Shown: positions 12,119-25,730 of the stretch, piece by piece
How the letters are laid out: each line of letters opens with the position of its first letter
How positions within the stretch are numbered: the stretch's first letter is position 1
Origin: Molanna angustata
Taxonomy: Eukaryota; Arthropoda; Insecta; Trichoptera; Molannidae
DNA: 64,000 nt
NCBI GenBank assembly: GCA_963576475.1
Contig: OY754978.1
Location: 9,856,299 to 9,920,298, forward strand
Reading direction: 5' to 3'
The notes under the pieces: model-generated
Told to the model about the DNA's origin: nothing
Seen by the model: the letters and a program-made list of their open reading frames with translations, nothing else
Databases searched by the model: none
Position numbers and translations under genes: made by a program

Positions 12119-12132
12119 TATATTTTATGTTA

Positions 12133-12430
12133 TTTTTATTGACAATAACATCTCAATAGAGACGAAGTTGGGATATTATAGAAGTACCAGGAACTCAGGC
12201 ACCTACAGATCTTACGACCTGCCACCGGCTGGTTTACGCATAAAGTGATCACGTAAACCAGCAGATGATAGGTCGTAAGCCCTGTAGGCGCCTGAGTTCC
12301 TGGTTCTTCTATAATATCCCAAATTAGTCTCTATTGAGATGTTATTGTCAATAAAAATTACATTTGACTCCCGACAAGGAAAAAATTTCAATGTTTGCGT
12401 ATATGCAATTAAAAAATAAATATTCGATTT
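12133..12430. mobile_element. Foldback element family B, short hairpin copy
   Basis: 12133-12357 is a hairpin with arms of about 100 bp starting TTTTTATTGACAATAACATC and containing CAATAGAGACGAAGTTGG. It is followed by the family's outer sequence (CCCGACAAGG, TTTGCGTATATGCAATT). Related copies lie at 33969, 37697, 41100, 49090 and 52641-54030. Confidence 0.75.
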
Positions 12431-12477
12431 TTATATATATTTATGTGTTGGATTTTTTCCTCGTTAAAAGTACATAT

Positions 12478-12890
<413 letters not shown>

Positions 12891-12917
12891 TATTTCACCC
12901 GTGAAAACATCAAATAT

Positions 12918-13376
<459 letters not shown>

Positions 13377-13379
13377 TAT

Positions 13380-13856
13380 ATTAAGTATAAATGCTTGGTC
13401 ATTATTGTTGAAACTACAAAAAATTGTGCTTTGCGAAAGCGAACAGCATTTGACAATAAAGGTCCCAGGGAAATTAAGGATATGCTGCTTTGAGAAAATT
13501 TTAACAACAAAATTTGGTCCTTTCTGCGAAGAAGGCACGTGGATACTCAGATATAACCATGAACTAGAGAGACTATTTAATGAATTTGAATATTGTCCGT
13601 AGAGAAAATCGAGAGGCTCCGTTTATAAAGACACGTATATGGTATGAACGATGATCAGATTTCGAAAAGAATCCTCACAACAACTTCCGGATGGAAAAAG
13701 TGTGGGAAGACCTACGATGGATGGATAGAAGCGAGAGGGACTTTCGTATAGCCGGAGTGCGGAATCAGAGAAATAAGGTCATGGACAAGGAAAAATGGAG
13801 AAGAACTCATGAAGAGGTCAAGACCCACACGGGAGCCACAGAAGATGGCTCATTTA
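13380..13856 (+). mobile_element. RTE-like LINE C-terminal fragment (plus)
   Basis: Frames give [37 protein letters not shown], then in another frame VWEDLRWMD, ERDFRIAGVRNQRNKV and DKEKWRRTHEEVKTHTG. Together these form an RTE-type reverse-transcriptase tail with at least two frameshifts and stops. Confidence 0.8.
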
Positions 13857-13963
13857 TCATTTATTAGTTTTATTGGCTAACGTAAAAAATATTTTTATTG
13901 CATATTCACATGTCGCTATTGAGATTCATTTATTACGTTTTTTTCTTTACTAAATTCATAATA

Positions 13964-14500
13964 CAGGGTAGCTCAAAAGAAAGAATGTATTTAGTGGATC
14001 GAAAAAAAAGTAAGCCGTGTATCGAAAAAATGTTATTGTAAACATTTTTGTACACAATTTGGGAATTTATTTCTTAAAAATAATATCGTCCAAATTTAGA
14101 CCCTCACGTTCGCAGCACTCATTTAATCGGACAGTAAAATTACCTAATGATGGCTCGGCAGGTGGACTCAGTGATGGCTACCATTTCGTGTCGGATATTT
14201 TCTTTCAAATGTGCCAGGGAAGTGGGTTAATTGGCGTAAATTTTAGATTAAGATAACCCCATAGGAAAAAGTCCATAGTGTTTTAATCAGGAATGCGTGG
14301 AGGCCAATTTAGGTCACCTCTCCTGGAGATCAATTTACCTGGAATAATTTCACGAACTCGTGGCAGAGATGTATTGGGCGTGTGTGACGTTGCTCCGTCC
14401 TGCTGGAACCATGTTCTTTGGTGCCATGTGCCAGGAAAGTTTTGCAGTTCAGGCACCAAGAAGTCGTCTAACATCTCCACATAACGCTGTGAATTCAAAT
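13964..14500 (-). mobile_element. Tc1/mariner-like transposon, 3' half
   Basis: The minus-strand frame has RTWFQQDGATSHTP, then IPGKLISRRGDLNWPPRIPD and, past one stop, MDFFLWGYLNLKF. This is the second and third catalytic blocks of an IS630/Tc1/mariner transposase (QQDGAxxH, PPRxPDLxxxDFFLWG). The distal end reads CAGGGTAGCTCAAAAG (plus strand at 13964), a plausible terminal repeat. The N-terminal half is absent. Confidence 0.75.
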
Positions 14501-14707
14501 ATAAACTTTCTTTTGATACACCTTGTAGATAATAAAATAATCAAAAAATTTGGAAAAGATGCACACTTAAAAAAAACATAATAGCCTTTACCAGAGTGCA
14601 AGCACTCGTGTGTGAAGGAGACATTTAAATACAAAAGACACAAAATATTATATATACCTACATAATTATTATCTCTACAAAACGAAGACACTATAATTTA
14701 CATAATA

Positions 14708-15724
14708 CTAGTTGCATGTAACACATAAGATCCAATTGTCGATAGCGATAGTATGTATAGTTGAAGAATAAAAATCTATAAACCCATAATACCCACCAAA
14801 CTATAAACCCATAAATCCAAATTATTGAAAATTTGAACACATGTTGGTATGTACCTATGTCAATATAGGACAGTATGGAGGTCAGTCCTCTTTTCCTACC
14901 CGGAATATGAAAACAGCATTATGGTTCTGTATGTACGTTTGGATATTAAGATCCTATCAAACTATCAAACTATTAAGCCATACAAATTGTATGAAGCAAT
15001 GTCGTCACTAAATTAATTTTTTTTAAAAATTGATAAAAAAAATTTGAGATGTACAAATACAATGTTAATATTTTTTATAGAAAATTAAATTACCTAGTTG
15101 GGCTGTTTCGGTTTTTTTCGATATTTTTAAAAAGTTTGGAAATATAGGCAGTTAAACTCATAAATTTATCATAAAAAAAATATTTTTCTTAATAAAAAAT
15201 GTTTGAGATACCCTGGAATTTTTTAAAAAAAAATTATTTGAGATTTTGTATTTGTCTATGTTTATACCAATTTTCAGCATTCTAGCTTTTATGGTTTCTG
15301 AGATATATGGAAAAATAAACCAAAATTTCAAAGTTGATAACCCTTGACTGAAACAAAAATTCACAATTATGAGTATAAAAGTTTTGTAGGCCTATAACTA
15401 TTTATATATTCTGAAAATTTGGGTTCTGTAAATTGAGCAGATCAAAAGTTATAAAGGGGGGGACGGACACACACACACACCCTCACAAACACACACACAC
15501 ACACCCACACACACACACACACAAAACTCACATAAAATGTTCTACTCCGAATTCTGAGTAAATCCATGTATGGGAACATATATGCTGCGAGGCCTCTACT
15601 TGGCGTTATTAGCATGCAAAAAGTCCACTACGCCATACAAAATTTTCCTTCGTATACGCATCTTGGCTTAATAATGTCGATTCATTCAGAGAATTGAATT
15701 CTCATGAACGAATCGACAGTTGGA
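14708..15724 (-). mobile_element. HINE/DINE-like element, full length (minus)
   Basis: Read on the minus strand it begins TCCAACTGTCGATTCG and then makes a short palindrome (GAGAATTCAATTCTC). It carries a (TG/GTGTGTCC) tract, TTTTGATCTGCTCAATTTAC and the CCGAAACAGCCCAACTAGG block, and ends TCGACAATTGGATCTTATG, TGTTACATGCAACTAG. Preserved ends on both sides make this a good reference copy. Confidence 0.8.
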
Positions 15725-16204
15725 TCAGTCAAATTTAATAAGTTCATCTTATTTTTTATTTTTATTTTGAATTCATTATATTCAGTTGCCATTCTCAAAT
15801 CTGTTTCAAGTTGGTTGAACCACACCACCCGATTGAACGTGTAATAGTGCTGTGCAAAACTTGTATGAGTATACCTACTTATATTTTTAATAAATTGATA
15901 TCGTTTATATATGTATATATGTATGAAGGTTGGGTTACAATATTTTATCTCTGCTTCGGTTCAAGTTCAAGAATTTTCAATGATTAGTTTTGAACGTAGC
16001 AATTTTTAATGTTAAATTATCTAGTTGATGTTTTCAGCTAGCAACAAAAAATGATGCAATGACTTTCAATGAGTAATTGCGTATATTTTAAATTGTTTTT
16101 CACATAATGCTTGATAACATTTTTGAATAAAAACTCGATACAAGAATGAGGTCATTCATCTAGGTTCATCATGAAAGTGACCTCTCAACTCACTTTTTTC
16201 TGTG

Positions 16205-16640
16205 CAATACAATTTTTGTATTTACATACATACATACATACCATCACGCCATTTCTCTCGCGGGGTAGGCAGAGAAAACAGAACGCAACTTATTTCTATC
16301 TTGACATACATTCATCGCCTCGTCAACATTCATACATCGTCTTATACATGTTCGTCTGTTGTTCACGCTTCTAACATTTCCGTCTTTCAAAATACCGTTC
16401 ACATGGACGTGCCATCCCTTCCTTGGGCGGCCCTGACCTCTCTTTCCATTCCTGTCCGCAATGTATATTTTATTCGTCAGGCGATCCTCATTCATTCTCC
16501 CCATGTGGCCAAACCATCTCAATGTGTTCACTTTCATTCTATTAATAACATCTTTCTTTATCCTATATTCTTTCCTTATGTCCTCATTTCTGAGTTTCTG
16601 ACCCTGTCATACATCGTTCTATTACATATTTATTTTATTT
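16205..16640 (-). mobile_element. RTE-like LINE 3' end (minus)
   Basis: The minus-strand frame reads KVNTLRWFGHMGRMNEDRLT, then NKIYIADRNGKRGQGRPRKG and RRCMNVDEAMNVCQDRNKLR, ending near YPAREMA. The 3' end is TATGTATG-like, typical of short-period LINE tails. Homologues lie at 25262-25730 and 30790-31325. Confidence 0.82.
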
Positions 16641-16740
16641 TTATTTATCACACCGTATTTATAATAACAACAATAAGTAGATTACTGCTGCCCAACTGGG
16701 AAATCCTGTTCTAGGGCTAGCAGTTTACAATTTATATTGA
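16640..16740 (-). repeat. LINE 3'-UTR hairpin, copy 2
   Basis: On the minus strand CTGCTAGCCCTA-GAACAGG...CCCAG-TTGGGCAGCAG forms a stem-loop, followed by GGTGTGATAAATAAA at the 3' end. The same end is seen at 40170-40265. Confidence 0.65.
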
Positions 16741-17565
16741 CAATTATATGCAATTATGAACCAGGTGATTGTTCCCGTTCCACACTAAATATGTACACAA
16801 TCTCAACTTTCTGCAATTACAATCATTACCTCAACAAACATATGGGCTCACACAAAACAGATCAAGCAGATCCTAATGTCCGCCATAATACCTGTCATAA
16901 ATCCAATATCTGACGCGATTTTTATTTCAGTGCCATAGAAAGAGACTAGTAAACTATGTTGGTGTAATTAATATGAATTAAGTAATATTTCTTAGCGATC
17001 TCAATTATTATAATATTTATTTATTTTCTTTGGGAAGCTACAGCTCATTTACAGTTTAATGATACAATATTAATATTATACAATATTAGGTATATGTATT
17101 TATTAATATCGTTAGATTATTTTATTATATGTTTTACTTATCGTTATTTACCATTTATATTGAAAAAATATACAATTTATAATATTTTCCATAGAAAAAA
17201 TCTTTGGTCCCTTTTCCACCCATTCAATACTCAGTCGCAGTACTCTTACATAGAAAATCTTCAACATACACGAACCAATCGTTCCTCGAATACATTAGCG
17301 CAGCAGTCCAACTGCGTATTTTCCTTTACGTGTTCAGTAGGAGGCAAGTACTGCCTCGAATGACGCACGGGTTCGTTGCGCTCATTCACTTACAAACTAG
17401 TGTTCAATTCAAGGAACACGTCTTATTTGCAGCGTAAAACAGGCAAACTGAGAAGAGATCCGCATACTATGAACTGTAATCATAATTTCGAAAAGTTTGG
17501 TAGGAAAAGGTTTGTTAGTTTTGTATGTAGTCATTTTTACGAGTCGCTTCTAATCCGAATTTCTG

Positions 17566-17757
17566 CCCGTTCCCACTTGTCGTGTATCGGGCACGATAAA
17601 AAGTCGATCTAGTGGCAATACATTTTAATACATTTAAAATGCAAATGTTCATACTTATAATGCACGTGTATTATAAGTGTGAACAGTTCTATTTAAAATG
17701 TATTACCACTAGATCACACGACATTTTATCGTGCCCGACACACAAGTGGGAACGGGG
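17566..17757. mobile_element. Foldback MITE, ~190 bp
   Basis: The ends CCCGTTCCCACTTGTCGTGT and its inverse (ACACAAGTGGGAACGGGG) continue inward through CGGGCACGATAAAA and ATCTAGTGGCAATACATTTTA to a central palindrome CACTTATAATGCACGTGTAT. Confidence 0.75.
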
Positions 17758-18334
17758 AGTTCTGTTTTTAAGCACTCCATATCCTTCAACTTTGAAATAT
17801 TTTTCTATCAGAAAGATAGTTGGACGCAGTTCAATGTGTTGCAATATAAAGTTGAGAGTAAAAATATAAAATATACCTATATCTAATTGTACGTTATCTT
17901 TTAAGTATTTAAAAGTGTGGAGATAGGCACAACCCATTTCTTAATCAGTCATGCGTGGAATTGGGTTAGAATTGTTATTAATATAAATATTTTTGTAAAC
18001 AACTATGTAAGTTATATTTTTTATGGTTCATATGTTTTTATTCAAATTTATATATTAAACGTAAAAAATAAATTATTTTACAATATAGAGGTACGATATT
18101 GTTCTTCAATAGATACATAAAATATATAATGCAATGCATATATTATATGAATAATACGCATTTTTTAAGAAGAAAAAACTACGATTCAAAAGTGGAGATT
18201 TGTTTTTCTCAATTCCTACGAATATTTTGAAAAATTTTGTATCATTTTGATGATTTGTATTAAAATAATGGCGTACCCTTTTTCAAATTTTATATCAAAT
18301 GTACCTATAGTCTAATTAACGAATACCTATAACT

Positions 18335-18680
18335 TATCCGGTTTAACCACGAGCTAGAAATAATTTATGGCGAACCAAACGTTGTCCAATACATCAAAAT
18401 TCAACGTCTACGTTGGCTCGGACACGTTTGTAGAATGGAGATAACCGGGTCCCAAAGAAAGTATTGGACACCTGTCCTGAGGGAAGAAGAAGTAGAGGGA
18501 GACCTAGGATGAGATGGCTGGACGACATCGAGGGAGATATAAGAGGGATCAGACAGACAAATTGGAGGAGACTTGCTGTCGACAGGGCGGGATGGAGGCA
18601 GTTTCTTGAGGAGGCCAAGGCTCGCACCGGGCTGTAGCGCCATTGCTAATGATGACGATGATATAATTTAATAAATCATG
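18335..18680 (+). mobile_element. RTE-like LINE 3' end (plus)
   Basis: Frames give FNHELEIIYGEPNVVQYIKI and QRLRWLGHVCRME. After frameshifts, GRPRMRWLDDIEGDIRGIRQ and NWRRLAVDRAGWRQFLEEAK follow. It ends GATGACGATGATATAATTTA, a common LINE tail. It is not translatable. Confidence 0.82.
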
Positions 18681-18819
18681 GACATATTTATTTATTATAT
18701 ACTAGCTTTTATGTCCCGCCGTTGGCCAAGAATGTAAATTAGTGAAGGAATAAGCAATCGTTTATATACCTACATAATATTGTCACACATAATTTTTTTT
18801 AACCGTAGTATGAAAAGTA

Positions 18820-19500
18820 GTTTGAAATTTAATTGAGTTTAAGCGGTGTAAAATCTTAAAGTGATGGCCACAATCCATTTGCTTTTATATATAAGCACAT
18901 ACAATTTCTGCACGAATGGACTATGGGAAATGATTTTAAATATGACTTATTATAAAAAGACAACGTCGTAAAGAGTTTGGATTTGGCCACAACCCCTATT
19001 TTTATATATTGTCATCGAACGCAAATAATGTGTTTTAAATATTTAGTAATTTTGGATGATGGGAAATGGTTTAAAAATTGATTAAACAAAAGTACTGAAA
19101 ATATTCTAGTGTTGGTCCCATCCCATTCGTTTTTATATTTTTCGTCAAGTGTGCATATAGTTTATTATAGTTTTGCACAATAAAACTGATAGACTTAAAA
19201 CTGACACATAAGTCTACATTACAGAAGAAGAAGACTTAAGCTATGTTAAATAGTTTTTAATATGAATATAAACGTTGTGAAGATCCAGCAATGGCCACAA
19301 CCCCGATTTTTTATATATTTTCATCAAAATGAAATGTGTAGTTATTGAAAATTAAGCAATATATGATGATATAATAAATGGTGTAAATTTGATTGAACAA
19401 AAATAATGAGAAGATTCTAGTGTTGGTCACATCCCATTCGTTTTTATGTATTTTCATCAAGTATGCATGTTGTTTATAATATTTCGTTACAATAGACTAT
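18820..19500 (+). repeat. Degenerate long-period tandem repeats
   Basis: Motifs such as TTGGTCACATCCCATTCG and TTGGCCACAACCCC, each followed by TTTTTATATATTTTCATCAA, recur roughly every 120-170 bp (18862, 18982, 19112, 19282, 19422), interleaved with GATGATGGGAAATGGTTTAA. Confidence 0.6.
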
Positions 19501-20060
19501 TAGACATAAAACTAATCCAAAAGACTAAATAAAAAAAAGAAGTAGAAGTATAAAACTATAACAAATAGTTTGTAATAAAAACTGACCCAATGGTCTACAT
19601 AGAAGATGAAATAGAAGAATTACACATTAGGAAATGTATTATATAAAAAATGGACCAAAATGTCTTCATAAAAGAAGAAGAAGATGAATTGAACTATAGG
19701 AAATATTTTATATAAAATTCACCCAACATCTACATAAAATAAGAAAACGAAGAATTAGACTAAAGGATAGTTTGTTTAAAAATTGTTTGTTTAAAAACTA
19801 ACCAAAAGGTCTACATAAAGGAAGAAGAAGACGAATTAGACTATAGGAAATAGTTTGTATAAAAACTCACCCAAGGTCTACATAAATTAAGAAAAAGAAA
19901 AATTAGACTATAGGAAATAGTTTATTTATGAACTGTCCCAAATGACTTCACAAAAGAAGAGGAAGAAGATTTAAACCCCAAGAAATAGTTTGTAGAAATA
20001 ATCACCCAAAGGGTTACATAGAAAAAAGAAGAATTTCACTATAGGAAATAGTTTGTAGGT
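19500..20060 (+). repeat. ~68-bp satellite-like array, about eight units
   Basis: Units contain AAACTGACCCAAxxGTCTACAT, a purine-rich AAGAAGAAGA stretch, and ATTAGACTATAGGAAATAGT. The TCTACAT motif recurs near 19594, 19663, 19729, 19810, 19878, 19947 and 20014. Divergence between units is substantial. Confidence 0.75.
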
Positions 20061-20920
20061 ATATTGAATGTGTATTGTAGTTAACCTAAAATAGTTTAAT
20101 AATTTTCCTATACAAAATCAGTATATTCTTGGTTTTTAAGTAGTAAGTATTAGGTATGTAGGTACCTACCTACAATGATGTTCTAAATTAATTCGAATTA
20201 TTTTATTTGAATATCAGAATGTGTCCGTTACCATAGTAACCATGTTCCAACATGTGAAAAATATCAAATGTTATGGAGACATTTTTTGAATATGTAGGTA
20301 CCTACATTGGTTTGTTCGATGCCATAAAAATGAAAATTGTCAGAAAAATCAAATATTATATACAAATTATGCAATTTTATTACGCCTATATCTTTACTAA
20401 TAATTAACAGACTTTTACAATATATGTCTTAAAACTTGCTGTAATGTCTTGTGTTTCATTTTATTATTTCATAATCACATTTATTTCAAAGGTATATTAT
20501 TTTAAAGAACATATTCATTCGGTAGGAAAATTAAATATCGTATGAAAAGATATTAAAATGGCGGGGTTATATGTACATTTGTACAAAACGCTTACTTTAA
20601 AAATAAGTTAAACATTATAATTAGACAAAATATTCACCATGTTTTTCACTTAAAAGCTAAGTTATACTTGAAAATATATTTTTTTCGTGTAAATACGTAC
20701 TTCTAACTTTTAAACTAACAGATATTTGCGTGCAAAATGTACACTTTTTTGACAGATATGACTTGGAAAATTTTGTATGAAAAAAATAATTATTGAAATA
20801 TCTTTAAAATTCAGCATTTTAATCGCATTATTTTTAGCGTGACACTGCATCAGGTATACTGGTACACGTTCGCACATAAATTAGATTTTTAGATGCTCTT
20901 GGTTTTTCAAAAGGCGTGAG
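20060..20920. other. No recognisable feature
   Basis: A+T-rich DNA without an open frame or repeat that I can name. Confidence 0.5.
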
Positions 20921-20921
20921 A

Positions 20922-20927
<6 letters not shown>

Positions 20928-20955
<28 letters not shown>
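20928..20955. repeat. (AC)n microsatellite
   Basis: An ACACAC tract of about 26 bp next to a stretch (20960-21400) that looks like a decayed LINE 3' UTR (GCATTGACAATAAAAGATC). Confidence 0.7.
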
Positions 20956-20957
<2 letters not shown>

Positions 20958-22194
20958 CATATTGATTGCTTTATTACTTTAGATGTACGCCCTTCATAGG
21001 GCATTGACAATAAAAGATCAATAATAACAATATACATAGCTACAATAAAACAACAATAAGTGCAAATACATCAATAACACAAATAATAAAAAAGTAGTAA
21101 AAGAAAGGACAATTATAAGACAACATAATAGCAAAAAAACTAGACATAAAAGAAAAAAAATAAATAAACAGTATTACCTATTCTATTTAAACAAGAAAAA
21201 TAAACAAAGAAGATACATCAAAAAATATAATTTGCCCTAAGCATCCTTTTGGAATCATCTATAGTGTGTACATTAAACATATCAACAGCACTATATATTA
21301 TTTAAATTTACGTATGGCTTTTCACCCCAAAGGGGCGTTATTTGTCAAAAAGCAGAGTAATTGAATAAATTTAATGTTTTGTGAATTTATAATTTAATTT
21401 TTTTTGCAATCTATGCATTGGTGAATTAATAATGAAATTACTTCGAAGATTCTCTATATGAAAAGCTTGTCGGTACTCTAAATTTTATGATTTAAATTAG
21501 GTCAGGGGTGTCCAATATACCTCGGATTATTTTAAATAAACAAATTTAATGACAAATCGTTCTTCTGATAGTTTCGATAAATTTAGAACACTCACTAGGA
21601 AATCATAATTTAATCTTTCTGAGAGAAAGAATGTTTTCTCCCCTTCTCGGTGTAATGACCAAATAAACAGAATTACTGGTCTCTCGAAAGATTGGAACGT
21701 ATAAGAAAGACAGAAACGACTGAATTTTCCAAGATGGACACGACTTTTGAGAATGAATAGTACGATTGAGAAGAATAACAATTTTTGAATTCAATCAAAT
21801 TCATATTGATACCTATATAAGAAAATAAAGTTCTCTTTATAACCCTAACTAGGTACTTTGTATTGATTAAATATAAGGTATAAACTATTTTATGAAGAGC
21901 AGAGCAGAGCAGTGTGAGCAAAAAAAATTTTTTTTTCTTTTTTTTTGAAACTCCTATTATAAGGAATATGTTTATATTGTAATATTATACCTGCCCATAT
22001 ATTGTTAAAGTCTTTCTATCTTCTGTTTTCTTTATTTTTATTTTGTATATTGTAAAAAATACTTTTATTTAATATTTTTTAATACTTTCTTTTCTATTCT
22101 TTCTGTTTTCTTTTTTAATTGTATGTACGCAAATATGGCCATCTTAAAACAGGAATTTCCTAGTTAGATGGCAATAGCATATTTTATTATGTAC

Positions 22195-22545
22195 TAGCTG
22201 AGAAGCTTCGCTTCGCTCAGCTTCTAAGCTAGGGCTTGCAGCCGGCTTTTACCGCTGCGCGGTAAATGACCGCCTCCGGCGGTCCATAGCACTGAGGGGT
22301 CTGAAGGTACTGAACGGTTTGAAGGTACTGAACGATCTGAAGGTACTGAGGGGTCTGAAGTTACTGTCTGAAGGGATGAAAGATTCGGGAGGAAATGAAG
22401 AGGGGTATGAGGCATTGACGGAACGGGAGGTACAGAAGGACCTGAAGGGACGGGAGACACTGAAGAGACGGGTGGCACTGAGGGACAGGAGACATTAAAA
22501 GGACAGGAGGCACCGAAGGGACGGGAGACACTGAGGGACCATTTT
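22195..22545 (+). repeat. Decayed element with G-rich minisatellite
   Basis: It opens with ACTAGCTGAGAAGCTTCGCT. It continues with a CCGCCTCCGGCGG hairpin and an array of about 18-20-bp units of the form GGTCTGAAGGTACTGAA drifting to GGGACGGGAGACACTGA. Pro-rich minus-strand frames across it are repeat translations. Confidence 0.65.
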
Positions 22546-23629
22546 TAATTATACAGGCAATACGAAGATTGCTGAGTTTCAACTAAATCAAACTCATATA
22601 ATCCGCAAAGTGGTTAAAAAGGTTGCAAACCCTATTGTAGAAGTCAAACGAAACTTCTCTTTTAGTATCTTAATTTGCGTTTCACAAACCATGACACGGA
22701 GCAAGCTTTATTTTTCGCTGCTGTGTTTGTCGCCTCCGCACAAAGACGTTATTCTTATAAAATATTAATTTACAAAATAATAATAAATTGTTTAATTTTA
22801 GAAAGATTGATATTTTAAACTCCTTGTAAATAAACATGTAATAAATATTAATATTTTTTCATGCAACTCTCCAATAATAATTAGTACTTTAAATCCTGGC
22901 AACACCGTGGTTGACATTTGACTTGACGTTTGACAAATGACCGATAAATTATGTTTGCAAACTCAACATGTAGTCTAAATCTAAACTAAATGATATTACT
23001 TAAATGATCACCTATTGTGTGTTATGTGTATTTAGATTGTATAATTTTTTATGCTTAAATAAGGATATTCGCCTTTTCAGTTAATTTAGCAAGCATTCGC
23101 AGACTCTTATTTTAACTGCAGACATTAAAGCGGTACTATAGTTTGGTTATGGACATTTTATATTCAATTCACCAGAATTTGATGTATTTCAGATTAGCAT
23201 TAAAGTAGCGAGATGTATTCTAAGTGCAATTTTTTTAATACTATAATTTATTTTGCCAACTGTAACCACTAAAATATAAAATCATGTATGTTCTCTTCGG
23301 TGATAATTTTTTTTTCTTGTTTATGTTTACCTCCGTTTCACGAAGAAACTTTATCTGTTACAGAAACATATTATATTATTATGTTATATTTTTCAACTTG
23401 CAACTGACAGTATAGCCAATCAGCGGAGACTTCTAATTGGCTGTTAAATTATTATATTAGATGTAATATATATGCTGTTAATCTTCCAAAAATTTACAAA
23501 CAAATAAATATAATAATTTTAGTCTAAATTTAATACTTAAACTTTGTCGTATGTCTGTTGAATAACAAATGAGAACGTATGAGGCCGACTTAAAAATTAT
23601 TTACCAGTTAAGACTAAAATCACTCTAAC

Positions 23630-23964
23630 GCGACGTCTTACGTAGGCGATTCAAGGCGAACGCGAAGCGGCGCGAAAATAACAATCAGTCGGTAACTATT
23701 GAAGTGTCCTGCGTTACCGACCGCGAGTAGGGTACGGTGTGACATGGTACGATGCGAAGCGAACGCGATCAATTTGTTTGATATTTTCGCGCGAATTGGA
23801 AGCGGTGCCATAGTTTTTTTTGGTAAAGTATAATGTCAGAAGCACGATTCGCGTGCCCGTAGGACAGAGCCGCAGCGTCGCTCCGCATCACTTTGAATTC
23901 GCATGTATCCGTTCGGATCGCTTCGCATTCGCGTTCGCTTTGAATCGCCTACGTAGGATGTCGC
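23630..23964. mobile_element. Non-autonomous DNA transposon, 335 bp
   Basis: Terminal inverted repeats of about 38 bp: GCGACGTCTTACGTAGGCGA at the left and TCGCCTACGTAGGATGTCGC at the right, extended by TTCAAGGCGAACGCGAAGCG and its inverse. It is visibly more G+C-rich than its surroundings and full of CG dinucleotides. No coding frame is present. Confidence 0.8.
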
Positions 23965-23989
23965 ATAACTCAACAACACATGCTACCAT

Positions 23990-24200
23990 TACTTGACTAC
24001 GCTGACGTTGCCTACGCTGAGATTCAACTGAAGATCAACTTAACAAACTCGAACGGTTACAAAATGTCTGCATTCTATACGTGTTTGGACTCAGGAAGTT
24101 CGACCACGTATCCGAGAGCAGGCAACGACTGAACTGGTTAAAGATCCGTCACCGAAGAGATTCCCGTGTTCTTTCCCTTTATATATTTTGTATTTTTAAT
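23990..24200 (+). mobile_element. Jockey/CR1-like LINE ORF2 fragment
   Basis: The plus-strand frame reads LNKLERLQNVCILYVFGLRK, FDHVSESRQRLNWLKIRHRR and DSRVLSLYIF, the conserved segment downstream of the reverse transcriptase in Jockey/CR1-type elements. Confidence 0.7.
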
Positions 24201-24469
24201 ACTATAAAAGTCTTTAATTATTATTATTATTAGGTGATGTATGTATGTCGAGTATCGAGACGACAATGCGTATATGTCAGAATAGGAAAATGTGTTCGAT
24301 TCAATATGGTTATATAGTTTTTATAGTTCGATTCAAGTTTTTTCAATTAAGTTTTTGACAAAGATATACATTGTTAAAGATATTGAGAAAACTTACCACG
24401 TTAATAAGTTTTGTTGAATTTGATAGTAATATATTTTTATCGGATACCTACCTGGATATTAACAAAACA

Positions 24470-24740
24470 CGATGAAAACAGAGTGGATGCCTTTGAAAGA
24501 AAAATCTTATGCAGAATATACCTATGTACCTATTAACGACTGTCAAACATGGCGTAAAAGATATATATCACCGAGCTTTATGATCTTTACCAGGACCTCA
24601 GCATAGTCATGAGCCATGGGGCAGCAGAACTGGAAGGTGGCAGCCAACGATAGAACAGTATGGAGAAGATTCTTGGACACAGATAGGACCCATCAAGAGT
24701 TGTGACGCTAAGAATAATGATGATGATATTTTTATGTGAA
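24470..24740 (+). mobile_element. RTE-like LINE fragment (plus)
   Basis: Frames show VDAFERKILCRIYLCTY and ITELYDLYQDLSIV, then GRWQPTIEQYGEDSW. The tail is AAGAATAATGATGATGAT. It is internally deleted relative to RTE consensus order. Confidence 0.65.
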
Positions 24741-24849
24741 TAAATTAATTGATTGTTGGCAATTATTTAATTTTATTTTCTTAAATTTATCTTCATAAAT
24801 TTGAAAGTAAAATAATTTGTTAATTAAATGAAACATACAGAAATGTTTT

Positions 24850-25220
24850 GAAAATATAGATTTCTTCTTCCTTGCCTCTTCCCAGTTCATCTGGAGCGGC
24901 CCTTCTGGTACGACCTTTCCTTTCTTGCCCTTCGGAGATCTTTCCATCTTGCGTCATTTCTCTGGTTAGTTGCTCCTCCCTCAACTCCTTAATATTTGTC
25001 CACCAGGTGGCCTATGTACGGCCTCTATTTCTGGACTGAGTGCGTATATCCTGTGTGAGTTTAACTATATGAACCTCATTTCGTCTGGTAATGTGTCCGT
25101 ACCATCGGTGTCTGGCCTTTAGTTTCTCCGGAATAGAGGCGACTCCAAAACTACCTCGGACGTATTCATTTCTAATTTGATCCTCCTTTGTAACACATCT
25201 AACTCTATCACTCATAATAA
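24850..25220 (-). mobile_element. RTE-like LINE fragment (minus)
   Basis: The minus-strand frame has MSDRVRCVTKEDQIRNEYVR and KLKARHRWYGHITRRNEVHI, then in another frame MERSPKGKKGKVVPEGPLQM. This is an RTE-type tail with frameshifts. Confidence 0.72.
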
Positions 25221-25261
25221 TAACTCATAATTCTTTAGTTTATTCCTAAAAATTTCATTTG

Positions 25262-25730
25262 AAAGCAAGCATTACATACATACCATCACGCCATGTCCCT
25301 CGCGGGGTAGGCAGAGAGAACCAAACGCTACTTATTTCTATCTCGACACACATCGCCTCGTCGACATTCATACATTGTCCTATACATATTCATTTGTTGT
25401 TCATGCTTCTGACATCTCCGCCTTTCAAAATAGCGTTCCCATGGATATGCCATCCCTTACTTGGGCGACCCCGACCTCATTCGATTCCTGTCCGCAATGT
25501 ATATTTTCTTTGTCAGGCGTTCCTCATTCATTCTGCCCATGTGGCTAAACCATCTCAATGTGTTCACTTTAATTCTATTAATGACATCTTTCTTTATCTT
25601 ACATTCTTTCCTTATGTCCTCATTTCTGACCCTCTCATACATCGTCCTATTATATCTTCTAACATGACTTTTAAAACACTTAATTCTATAATGACATGCA
25701 TTTATAGAATTACCTGTCAATAATGTATAA
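25262..25730 (-). mobile_element. RTE-like LINE 3' end (minus), sister of 16.2 kb copy
   Basis: The minus-strand frame reads MYERVRNEDIRKECKIKKDV, INRIKVNTLRWFSHMGRMNE and ERLTKKIYIADRN. The 3' end (25262-25320) is TATGTATG plus YPARGT-like coding, matching 16205-16540 closely in order. Confidence 0.82.

Noticed and set aside
22224..22582. Pro/Ser-rich minus-strand frames
   Set aside because: They come from the ~20-bp G-rich minisatellite.
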